Shown here: positions 1 to 7,965 of the stretch, in pieces
Layout of the letters: the number at the start of each line of letters is the position of its first letter
How positions within the stretch are numbered: position 1 is the first letter of the stretch
Origin: Chitinophaga sp. Cy-1792
GTDB lineage: Bacteria > Bacteroidota > Bacteroidia > Chitinophagales > Chitinophagaceae
Assembly: GCF_011752935.1 (NCBI RefSeq)
Contig: NZ_VWWO01000003.1
Location: 930,001-994,000, forward strand
DNA: 64,000 nt
Direction: 5' to 3'
The notes under the pieces: generated by a model
Database searches by the model: none
What the model was told of the DNA's origin: nothing
What the model saw: the letters and a program-made list of their open reading frames with translations, nothing else
Translations under genes and position numbers: made by a program

Positions 1-710
1 TCCATCATAACCTGCTGGCCAGCAATAATAGCCGTAACCCGCGTTTCAGCGGTTCTTCCACTACGCAGAATACCGCTGATGAACTGGTCGACTTCAGAAA
101 TAATGTAATTTATAACTGGGGCTTCAACAGCGCTTATGGCGGCGAGAACGGTAAATACAATATGGTAAATAACTACTATAAGCCAGGACCCGCTACCAAA
201 TCGGGTGTTCGCAGCAGGATCATCAATCCTTCTGAACCTTATGGTCAGTTTTATGTAAATGGTAATTTCATGGCCGGCGACAGCCGTGTAACCGCCAACA
301 ACAGCCAGGGTGTGCAGTGTAAAGACCCGCAGGCGGCCATCGTGGCAACAGCCTTTGACGTGGAAGCCGTGAATACCACCGATGCTGTTACTGCCTATGA
401 GGCGGTGCTGAAAGGCGCCGGCGCCAGCATGTACCGCGATGCACAGGACACGCGCATCATCGCGGAAGTACGGAGCGGAAAATCATCTTCCGGAAAAAAT
501 AACAATGGCATTATTGACAGCCAGACGGATGTTGGCGGATGGCCTGAACTGAAATCACTCCCTGCACCTAAAGATGCGGACAGTGATGGCATCCCGGACG
601 AATGGGAGAAAGCACATGGCCTGAATCCCAATGTGGCGGATAATAATGGCCATCAGCTGGACAAAGATTATACTAACCTGGAAGTATATCTGAATTCGCT
701 GGTAAAGTAG
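1..710 (+). CDS. Pectate lyase-like polysaccharide lyase, C-terminal part
   Basis: The frame is open from base 3, so the start and most of the protein lie outside the window. The visible part begins HHNLLASNNSRNPR, a stretch typical of PL1-like pectate lyase beta-helices, followed by a VIYNWG rung. It ends with an Asp-rich DADSDGIPDEWE segment, a thrombospondin-3/calcium-type motif that closes many secreted Bacteroidota pectate lyases. The expected role is beta-elimination of polygalacturonate outside the cytoplasm (family knowledge). No catalytic Arg/Lys can be assigned from this fragment. A strong terminator follows at 742-775, so it is the last gene of its transcript and separate from the sigma-factor locus downstream. 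Confidence 0.8.
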   Translation, partial: HHNLLASNNSRNPRFSGSSTTQNTADELVDFRNNVIYNWGFNSAYGGENGKYNMVNNYYKPGPATKSGVRSRIINPSEPYGQFYVNGNFMAGDSRVTANNSQGVQCKDPQAAIVATAFDVEAVNTTDAVTAYEAVLKGAGASMYRDAQDTRIIAEVRSGKSSSGKNNNGIIDSQTDVGGWPELKSLPAPKDADSDGIPDEWEKAHGLNPNVADNNGHQLDKDYTNLEVYLNSLVK

Positions 711-741
711 ATTGAATGCGAGTCTGAGTATAAACAAACGA

Positions 742-775
742 AAAAATCCGTCTCTACCTGTAGAGACGGATTTTT
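742..775 (+). terminator. Rho-independent terminator after the pectate lyase
   Basis: A perfect 15-bp stem (742-756 with 761-775) with a 4-base CCTG loop. The 3' arm ends in a T-run and the 5' arm starts with an A-run, so it could work in both directions. Confidence 0.85.
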
Positions 776-816
776 CATTTAAGACCGGTGCACTAAACAT
801 TTTCATATCCATTTAT

Positions 817-824
817 TATTTTTA
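817..824 (+). promoter_or_regulatory. Possible -7 box of the first ECF sigma gene
   Basis: TATTTTTA is one base off the Bacteroidota -7 consensus TAnnTTTG and lies 16 bases before the GTG start. The same string followed by GCC stands directly before the third sigma gene (55522-55532). No convincing -33 TTTG box was found. Confidence 0.25.
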
Positions 825-840
825 GCCCAAAATAAGTGCG

Positions 841-1440
841 GTGCCTGCATTAAACGCTATACAAGAGGAAAGGGATATCCTGGCGCGTATTTCCAGGAGC
901 GACGAAGCGGCATTCGGGCAGTTATTTGATCATTACCGCGACCGTGTATACGGTCTGGCATTGAAGCTGACCGAGTCCGAACAGCTGGCCGAAGAAATTG
1001 TGCTGGATGTATTTTTAAAGATCTGGCTAAAGAAAGATATGTTACCGGAAATAGAACATTTCACGGCATATCTCTATACGACTACCCGTAACCATGTATT
1101 TAGTACGCTTAAGCAGCTTTCTGTCAGAAGAAATGCGGAAGATGCGGTAAGGGTAGAAGAATATCTCCTGCACAGCAGCCAGACGGATTATGCTGTCATG
1201 GACAAACAATACCGGGAGATACTGGAACAGGCGGTAAGTCAGCTTTCCCCGCGTCAGCGGGAAGTATACCGGCTGATCAAGGAACAGGGCCTGAAAAGGG
1301 AAGAGGCGGCGGCACAGCTGGCGCTTTCCCCGGAAACCGTTAAAAGGCATCTTGCCGAAGCCATGTATGCCATCAGGGTGTATTGCCTTGCCCGACTGGA
1401 TGTGGTAGCCGTCATTATGATTCTCCAAAGATTGCATTAA
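841..1440 (+). CDS. FecI-type ECF RNA polymerase sigma factor
   Basis: A 199-residue sigma-70 family protein that should direct RNA polymerase to the SusC/SusD genes downstream when released by its anti-sigma partner. The sigma-2 region lies at about residues 24-90 (FDHYRDRVYGLALKLT, then AEEIVLDVFLKIW). The sigma-4 helix-turn-helix lies at about 133-182 (LSPRQREVYRL, then LALSPETVKRHL). The start is GTG; no in-frame ATG is near enough to preserve region 2. It is followed after 195 bases by the FecR gene, the standard cell-surface-signalling order. The hydrophobic tail after region 4 is shared with the third sigma factor here. Confidence 0.9.
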   Translation: MPALNAIQEERDILARISRSDEAAFGQLFDHYRDRVYGLALKLTESEQLAEEIVLDVFLKIWLKKDMLPEIEHFTAYLYTTTRNHVFSTLKQLSVRRNAEDAVRVEEYLLHSSQTDYAVMDKQYREILEQAVSQLSPRQREVYRLIKEQGLKREEAAAQLALSPETVKRHLAEAMYAIRVYCLARLDVVAVIMILQRLH

Positions 1441-1563
1441 CCCCTGCGTTGTTATCCTTCCTGTCCCCTGTTATTTTTTCCCGTAGGGAGATGATCTGTA
1501 TAGTCTGATCTACTGGGAAATGATTGTCATTATAAATTCCGGAAAAAAATTTTGAAAACTACT

Positions 1564-1596
1564 GACCCAAAGTTTTTTTGGAGCAGTCTCATTAAT
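1564..1596 (+). promoter_or_regulatory. Possible ECF-sigma promoter before the first FecR gene
   Basis: GACCCAAAG, a T-run, then CAGTCTCATTAAT. A similar layout (C-tract ending CCAAAG, T-rich spacer, CAGACAATATAAG) precedes FecR at 56138-56175. A looser version with GGGGTCAGGC precedes FecR at 33591-33622. Position and recurrence suggest an autoregulated promoter; no transcription start is known. Confidence 0.25.
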
Positions 1597-1635
1597 TGTA
1601 GCGGATGTAAATATTGCTATGCCTAAAGATTTCGC

Positions 1636-2787
1636 ATGGAGAGACTGGAATATCTGTTTAATAAATATTTACAGAAAAAACATACAGCGGCAGAGAAGGA
1701 AGAACTGTTTGAGCTGATCGCCCGGGCAGAACACGATACTGCGCTGAAATACCTGATAGACGAGGCTTTGCTGCATGCCGACCTGGAAATGGCCATGCCG
1801 GCGGCAAAGGCACAGGATATCTATTCCCTGATCGTGCAAACAGCAGCTCCGGTAAAAGTGGTGCCTATGCATCGTGGCCGCTGGAAATACGCTGCAGCAG
1901 CGGCGGTACTGCTGGCCATTGTTGGCAGTACTTATTTATTCCGCAGCAGGGAACCTGTGCCGCCGAAAAATACCGGTATGCAATACGCCATGGATGTTGC
2001 TGCCGCAAAACAAGGCGCCATACTTACCCTGGCTGATGGCTCACAGGTAACGCTGGACAGCGCCGGCAACGGCCTTATTGCCATGCAGCAGGGAAAGAAA
2101 GTAGTCCTGGATAATGGAGAAATAAAATATGATGGTAATGCCAGCGGCGCCACAGTGGCATGGAACCAGATGACAACTCCCCGTGGCCGCCAGTTCAGGC
2201 TGGTACTGCCTGATGGAACTAAAGTATGGATGAACGCTGCATCTTCTTTAAAATATCCGACAGAATTCAGCGGCAACGAGCGCCTTGTGGAAGCTAGCGG
2301 TGAAGTATACTTCGAAGTGGCGAAAATGGCTGCGCAGCCATTTCGTGTAAAGCTGGCAGATAGCAGCCAGGTACAGGTTTTAGGGACTGCCTTTAACATA
2401 CATAATTATAAAGAAGAACCAACTACGCGTATAACACTGCTGGAAGGAAGTGTACTGGTGAATAATGCCGGCCAGCGCCAACTGCTTAAACCAGGCCAGC
2501 AGGCTACTGTTTCACAAGGTACTATGCAACTGGTGGCTGCCGATACCAGCCAGGTAGTAGCCTGGAAAAACGGCGACTTCGACTTTAACGACATGGACCT
2601 GCCATATGTCCTGAATGAGATTTCCAGATGGTATGATGTTGAAATCATCTATGAAGGTAAAATGCCTGTCCGCAAATTTGGCGGTGGCATGCAACGGAAT
2701 TTAAGCCTGCAGCAGGTATTGAACCTCCTGGAAAAAGCACAGGTGAATTTCAGATTAACGAAAGACAGAAAATTAATCATTATGTAA
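1636..2787 (+). CDS. FecR family anti-sigma factor
   Basis: A 383-residue inner-membrane signal transducer. The cytoplasmic N-terminal part (about 1-82) should bind the sigma factor, one transmembrane helix follows at about 84-102, and the rest is periplasmic. The FecR domain lies at about 178-275 (TTPRGRQFRLVLPDGTKVW, then GEVYFEVA, then VLGTAFNI). The DUF4974 domain typical of Bacteroidota FecR lies at about 310-383. By family knowledge the periplasmic part senses the STN domain of the partner SusC at 2908. It sits between the sigma gene and SusC, as in the other two loci of this window. Confidence 0.92.
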   Translation: MERLEYLFNKYLQKKHTAAEKEELFELIARAEHDTALKYLIDEALLHADLEMAMPAAKAQDIYSLIVQTAAPVKVVPMHRGRWKYAAAAAVLLAIVGSTYLFRSREPVPPKNTGMQYAMDVAAAKQGAILTLADGSQVTLDSAGNGLIAMQQGKKVVLDNGEIKYDGNASGATVAWNQMTTPRGRQFRLVLPDGTKVWMNAASSLKYPTEFSGNERLVEASGEVYFEVAKMAAQPFRVKLADSSQVQVLGTAFNIHNYKEEPTTRITLLEGSVLVNNAGQRQLLKPGQQATVSQGTMQLVAADTSQVVAWKNGDFDFNDMDLPYVLNEISRWYDVEIIYEGKMPVRKFGGGMQRNLSLQQVLNLLEKAQVNFRLTKDRKLIIM

Positions 2788-2807
2788 GGGGACAGCCTGC
2801 CAGAAAA

Positions 2808-2836
2808 AAACCGCTCTACGTGGGGTAGAACGGTTT
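2808..2836 (+). terminator. Hairpin between FecR and SusC
   Basis: Arms 2808-2819 and 2825-2836 pair with one mismatch. No T-run follows, so it is more likely an attenuating or RNA-processing hairpin separating low FecR from high SusC expression than a full terminator. Confidence 0.4.
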
Positions 2837-2883
2837 ACAGTAAGGTTATCAATAAAATCGTCTTTAGCGGGACATCATTTACT

Positions 2884-2894
2884 AATCAACCAAA
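2884..2894 (+). promoter_or_regulatory. SusC leader motif AATCAACCAAA, copy 1
   Basis: An 11-base motif 13 bases before the SusC ATG. Copies stand before the other two SusC genes (34885-34895 with one change at its first base, and 57435-57445). It supports the start at 2908 over the internal Met at 2995. Confidence 0.5.
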
Positions 2895-2907
2895 CCAGTA
2901 CAAAAGT

Positions 2908-5900
2908 ATGAATTTTAATGCTTTTTGTAGCCGGAATGCTATTGCCCTATGCCAACGGGGCCGGAGCCGGTTACTTGTCCAAACACTACGTGTTATGCGA
3001 TTATCAACCATTATCCTGATCATTGGCTGTCTGCAGCTGAGTGCTAAAACTTATTCACAGACCATCACCTACTCCATCAAAAATGGTACAGTAGAAAAGG
3101 TTTTCAACGAAATTAAAAAGCAAACGGGGTACCGTGTGTTTTATGATAAATCTGTTTTTACAGATGATAAAACCATCAACCTCGATGCCAAAGGACAACC
3201 TTTGGAAGCAGTCATGAATGAAGTATTGAAAGGTGAAAACCTGGAATATTCTTTCGAAGACAAAACCATCGTCATCAGTCCAAAAACCAGGAGCCTGCTT
3301 AATCTGCCGGTGGCGCCACGGGCGGTTACCGGGTCATTGAAAGATGAGCGGGGCCTGCCTATTGCCAATGCCTCCGTGATGTTGTTGCCGCTGCGCCTTA
3401 CCGCTACTACCAACGAAGCCGGTTACTTTTTTATCAACAATGTTATACCGGGAACGTATACACTGGAAGTATCGCATGTGAGCTTTCAGCGCGTTACACA
3501 GCGTATTACCGTAGGTACAAACGCCAACCTGAATGTAAGTATTACCATGCGTGTATCCCGTATGGAACTGGAAGGAGTAAGCATCAGCACTGGTTATCAG
3601 AAGATAGATAAATCTGTTACCACTGGTTCGTATGCTGTTGTTACTGCCAGAGACCTGGAGAAAAGTCCTGCCCTGAATATTATGGAACGCCTGGAAGGAA
3701 CGGTGCCGGGCGTGGTTTTCGACCTGAAAACAAATAAGATCATGGTCAGAACGCCCAATAACTACGGCGGCTATGAACAGCCACTGATCGTTATCGACGG
3801 GTTCCCGGCTATTGAAAGCGGACTGGTAGCCAATCCGGGTACAAGTCTTAGCAGAACGTCTCCTGTTTCCAACAATGGTATTCTCAGTGCCTATAACCCG
3901 AATGATATTGAAAGCATTACTTTCCTGAAAGATGCGGCAGCATCAGCGATCTGGGGCTCCCGTGCAGCCAATGGCGTTATCGTGATTGAAACAAAGAAAG
4001 GTAAGCCGGGACTCGTACAGGCAACATTTTCCTCTACGCTGAGTATTGCCCCTCCGGCAGATCTGGCCGATCGTCACTTTATGAACAGTGCACAATACAT
4101 CGACCTGGAAAAAGAACTCTTTGGCTATAACTGGTACCAGGACCCCTCCGCTGGCTGGAAGTCTTCCCCTGTTAGTCCGGCTATACAAATGATGTTTGAC
4201 CAGAAGAATGGTAAAATCACTGCTGATCAGCTGAGCAGCGGCCTTGCCGCACTGGCAAGGAAAAGTAACCTGAAGGAACTGGCAGATAATTTTCTGCAGA
4301 ATGCCGGCACACAACAATATAATTTCTCCGTATCAGGAGGAAGCGGCAACAGCAATTATTATGTTTCCGGTAACTATAGTAAAGATAAACCAGTGTTTGT
4401 GAGAAACAGTGCGGAGTCGTACTTCGTGAATGCTTCCTTCTCCACCAGCATGGCCAATAATAAACTGAACCTGACCACAGGACTCAACCATAATTATTCT
4501 ACCAGTAATGTCAATGGTATTGCTTTGCAGGCTATTTCGCCCGGACAATACGGACTGCTGCCTTATGAGTCGTTGTATGATGATAATGGTAACAGGGCGC
4601 AGAAAGATGTGTATTATACCCGTTCTACGACAGACTCATTGAAAAAACTTGGTTACCTGCCATGGACATATAATGCACTCGATCAGCTGGATGCAGGTTA
4701 TACTACCTACCGTAAAAATGCTACCCGTATCAATGCGCGTCTGCAAGGGAAAGTTACCAGTTGGTTAAACCTGGAGGCTTCCGGTATGATGCAGCGCTCC
4801 AATAATATGACAGATTACCTGCAACGCCAGACAGCGATCGATATGGTTTCGAAAATTAACAGGGGTACCTATATCGATCCTGTTTCTAAAAAAGTGACCT
4901 ATGGTTATCCTAAAGGCGCTTCTTTATTTACCGCCAATACCGTAGGTGAAGACTGGTCGCTTAGGCTGCAGTTCAATGTCAATAAACGTTTTGGCCAATA
5001 CCATCAGCTGAGTTTCCTCGGTGGTAATGAGTTCAGACAAAGCAGTGTGCAGGGATATTCCAATACCTACCTGGGTTACGATGAAGTAGCCAGCATTGGT
5101 GTAGTATATAATCCTACCACTACCTATAAAGATATGGAAGGGAATCCGCAAACAATAGGTTACAGGGATAATGTGATCAACAGGTCTCAAACCCGTTATC
5201 TATCTTATTTCTCCAACCTGAACTATTCCTTCAAAAGCAAGCTGCATTTGAGTGGAAGCCTCCGTTTCGACGACTATACGCAGCTGGGACTGGAAAGAAG
5301 AAAACGTGCAAGGCCGTTCTGGTCTACCGGTGCGAAGTGGGACATCATGCAGGAACCATTTGCAAAAAATCTCCGTGTAATAGATGGTTTATCCTTGCGT
5401 AGTTCCATCGGTATAGGAGGTAAAGTGCCATCGGGCGGTAATGCCATCAGTATTTACCAGTATTCCGGAATTGATGCCATCACCGGATTACCTAATGGTA
5501 CCATCGGTGTGCCCGGAAACCCTGACCTGCGCTGGGAAACAACCAGAACATGGAATATGGGGGCTGATGTTTCCCTGTTGAGAAACAGGCTGACTTTCTC
5601 CCTGGATGTATATCGTAAATACTCCTTTGATATCATCGGTACCTTCCCGATCAATCCTGCGCTGGGATGGTCATCGTATACCTATAATACTTCTGATATG
5701 AAGAGTAATGGTATAGAATTGAATATCTCCGGTTATATCCTCAGGAGTAAGACCTGGACCTGGAATGGCAACTTCAACATCTCCCATACCAATACCCTTG
5801 TTACAGATGACCGCTTTGGTACCAAAGGGATGAATACACCGGATGCGATCAATACGCTGACTGGTTATCCTATTGACCGTGTATTTGCCTACAAATGGGC

Positions 5901-6525
5901 CGGGCTCGATGATAAAGGACAATCGCAGGTATATAACGCCAAAGGCGAATTGATAAACAATACATCTACCTATGTATTTAACATCAACGATTTTGTAATG
6001 ATGGGACGCAGCATGCCGCCTACTACCGGCGGTATGACACAGAGTGTACGTTATAAACAACTGACGCTGACAGCGCGGTTTGTGTATTACCTGGGCAACG
6101 TCATTAAGTACGACCCTATCAATATCATGAGTGTACCAAATGGTTCAGCAGGCGGATATGTAAGTGCTGCCGCCGCACTGGACAACCGCTGGCGTAAACC
6201 GGGTGATGAAAAAAATACCAATATCCCGGGTTTGTTTAATATGAATATTAAGTCAAGAGATTTTTATCGTCTGGCAGATTTCAATTTTATACCGGGAGAT
6301 AATATCCGCTTCCAGCAGCTGTCGCTCAATTACCAGTTTACGCCGGAAGTGCTGCGTCATACGAGGTTCCTGAAGTCGGCTTCGCTGGGAGGTACGGTGA
6401 GCAACCTGGGCGTGATATGGAAGAAGAATAAAGTTGGTGTAGATCCGCAGTATATTTTCGATGGATCTTATACCAGTCTGCGTCCGCGCCCGAGTTATAC
6501 CATGAACCTGAATCTCACCTTCTAA
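2908..6525 (+). CDS. SusC/RagA TonB-linked outer-membrane transporter with STN signalling domain
   Basis: A 1205-residue TonB-dependent transporter. The long N-terminus with a hydrophobic stretch (about 31-47) and cleavage after SAKTYSQ is typical of Bacteroidota SusC. Domains in order: STN (about 52-126), which signals to FecR; carboxypeptidase-regulatory-like beta-sandwich (139-215); TonB plug (236-364, with IDGFP and the NPNDIESITFLKDAAASAIWG signature); then the beta-barrel, ending in a terminal Phe. The partner SusD lipoprotein starts 12 bases downstream. The substrate cannot be read from sequence. The linked metalloprotease suggests peptide or protein uptake, which is an inference. Confidence 0.95.
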   Translation: MNFNAFCSRNAIALCQRGRSRLLVQTLRVMRLSTIILIIGCLQLSAKTYSQTITYSIKNGTVEKVFNEIKKQTGYRVFYDKSVFTDDKTINLDAKGQPLEAVMNEVLKGENLEYSFEDKTIVISPKTRSLLNLPVAPRAVTGSLKDERGLPIANASVMLLPLRLTATTNEAGYFFINNVIPGTYTLEVSHVSFQRVTQRITVGTNANLNVSITMRVSRMELEGVSISTGYQKIDKSVTTGSYAVVTARDLEKSPALNIMERLEGTVPGVVFDLKTNKIMVRTPNNYGGYEQPLIVIDGFPAIESGLVANPGTSLSRTSPVSNNGILSAYNPNDIESITFLKDAAASAIWGSRAANGVIVIETKKGKPGLVQATFSSTLSIAPPADLADRHFMNSAQYIDLEKELFGYNWYQDPSAGWKSSPVSPAIQMMFDQKNGKITADQLSSGLAALARKSNLKELADNFLQNAGTQQYNFSVSGGSGNSNYYVSGNYSKDKPVFVRNSAESYFVNASFSTSMANNKLNLTTGLNHNYSTSNVNGIALQAISPGQYGLLPYESLYDDNGNRAQKDVYYTRSTTDSLKKLGYLPWTYNALDQLDAGYTTYRKNATRINARLQGKVTSWLNLEASGMMQRSNNMTDYLQRQTAIDMVSKINRGTYIDPVSKKVTYGYPKGASLFTANTVGEDWSLRLQFNVNKRFGQYHQLSFLGGNEFRQSSVQGYSNTYLGYDEVASIGVVYNPTTTYKDMEGNPQTIGYRDNVINRSQTRYLSYFSNLNYSFKSKLHLSGSLRFDDYTQLGLERRKRARPFWSTGAKWDIMQEPFAKNLRVIDGLSLRSSIGIGGKVPSGGNAISIYQYSGIDAITGLPNGTIGVPGNPDLRWETTRTWNMGADVSLLRNRLTFSLDVYRKYSFDIIGTFPINPALGWSSYTYNTSDMKSNGIELNISGYILRSKTWTWNGNFNISHTNTLVTDDRFGTKGMNTPDAINTLTGYPIDRVFAYKWAGLDDKGQSQVYNAKGELINNTSTYVFNINDFVMMGRSMPPTTGGMTQSVRYKQLTLTARFVYYLGNVIKYDPINIMSVPNGSAGGYVSAAAALDNRWRKPGDEKNTNIPGLFNMNIKSRDFYRLADFNFIPGDNIRFQQLSLNYQFTPEVLRHTRFLKSASLGGTVSNLGVIWKKNKVGVDPQYIFDGSYTSLRPRPSYTMNLNLTF

Positions 6526-6537
6526 TTATTACTGATC

Positions 6538-7902
6538 ATGAAGAAATCTATATATACAAGTGCATTAGCGCTTTTATTACTGGCAGGTAGCGGTTGCAGG
6601 AAATTTGTGGAGATAGACCAGCCAGGTACGCGTCCCTTGAAGAATACGGCCGACTTTGATGCATTGCTGAACAGCAGCTATAACATGACTACCACCTTCA
6701 GTTATCCGTGGGCAGCCTGCGACGATATTGATGTAACAGATGCAAGTGTGCAGGGGAGAATCACCAATGTAATGAAACAGGCTTATATCTGGGCCGATTA
6801 TATTGTGGGCGATGATGCCAATGATGGCGACTGGGACCGCATTTACAAGCAGGTATATGTATGTAACCAGATCGTTGATGCGGTGATGACCAGTATAGGC
6901 GGTACCGACCAGCAGAAACGCCTGATCCTGGCTAAGGCTAAGATGTTCAGGGCCATGGCCTATATGGACCTTGTCAATGTATATGCAAAGCATTATGATC
7001 CGGCTACTGCCGCCACCGATCCTGGTGTGCCACTGGTTTTGCGTGCAGCCGTAGAAGGTGTATCACTGGTGCGTGTACCTGTAAAACAGGTGTATGAACA
7101 GATCACCAAAGATTTGCTGGAATCAGTTCCTGATTTGCAGGGCATGGCAGGTACTACTGTAGAAGCCAGTCAGGGCGCCGCTTTTGCGCTGCTGGCCCGC
7201 GAAAATCTGTATATGGCCAATTATGCAGATGCAGCCAGGTATGCAGATAGCGCTTTGGCAAGAAACAATAAACTGATAGATCTGGCAGCATACCCGAATG
7301 GTGTCGGTTTCCCGGATAAAATGTCGAATCCGGAAATGTACCTCTTCCGTGTAATAGGTTCGTCGAACCTGGTATTTTACCCGATGGCAGCAGATTTGCA
7401 GGCATTGTTTGCCACCAATGATCTGCGCTGGTCAATATATACCATAGATGGAAAAGATTTCAGCGTTCCATTTTCAGGGAGAGCCTTCCGGAAGTACCGT
7501 CTGACCATAGACGGTGCCTTCTGCGGACTCGATGTACCGGAAGTATTGCTCACAAAAGCAGAAGGACTGGCACGCACCAATCAGCCGCAGGCTGCCATGG
7601 ACGTCGTGAATACATTGAGAAAGAAAAGATTCCTCGCAGCAGACTATCAGCCGCTTACCGCCGCTGATGCCACCAGTGCCCTTAAAATAGTGCTGGAAGA
7701 GAGAAGAAGAGAGCTGATGGGAAGAGGAATACGTTTGTTTGATCAGAAAAGATTAAACAGAGAACCACAATTTGCCAAAACCGTCACCAGGACTTTATTA
7801 GGTACGACCTACGTATTGGAGCCTAACAGCAACAAATACGTATTTCCAATTGCATCGAAATATGTCAGCTTAAATCCTGAAATAGTTCAGAATCCAAGAT
7901 AA
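6538..7902 (+). CDS. SusD/RagB family nutrient-binding lipoprotein
   Basis: A 454-residue surface lipoprotein that caps the SusC barrel and captures ligand. The lipobox LAGSGC gives lipidated Cys20, followed by KFVEIDQPG, a usual SusD start. The N-terminal SusD-like helical region contains the AKAKMFRAMAYMDLVNVYAKHY stretch (only partly conserved between relatives). The C-terminal half has the RRRELMGRGIRLFDQKR signature near residue 385. Together with SusC it forms a two-gene transport unit, closed by a strong terminator at 7911-7943. Confidence 0.94.
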   Translation: MKKSIYTSALALLLLAGSGCRKFVEIDQPGTRPLKNTADFDALLNSSYNMTTTFSYPWAACDDIDVTDASVQGRITNVMKQAYIWADYIVGDDANDGDWDRIYKQVYVCNQIVDAVMTSIGGTDQQKRLILAKAKMFRAMAYMDLVNVYAKHYDPATAATDPGVPLVLRAAVEGVSLVRVPVKQVYEQITKDLLESVPDLQGMAGTTVEASQGAAFALLARENLYMANYADAARYADSALARNNKLIDLAAYPNGVGFPDKMSNPEMYLFRVIGSSNLVFYPMAADLQALFATNDLRWSIYTIDGKDFSVPFSGRAFRKYRLTIDGAFCGLDVPEVLLTKAEGLARTNQPQAAMDVVNTLRKKRFLAADYQPLTAADATSALKIVLEERRRELMGRGIRLFDQKRLNREPQFAKTVTRTLLGTTYVLEPNSNKYVFPIASKYVSLNPEIVQNPR

Positions 7903-7910
7903 TACTATGG

Positions 7911-7943
7911 CGGGGCCGCCAGGTTTTTAGCGGCCCCGTTTTT
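7911..7943 (+). terminator. Terminator after SusD
   Basis: A GC-rich perfect 9-bp stem (7911-7919 with 7930-7938) followed by TTTTT. It lies between SusD and the metalloprotease, so the metalloprotease depends on read-through or its own promoter. Confidence 0.8.
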
Positions 7944-7965
7944 CCAACTTTTTAATTCAACAATC

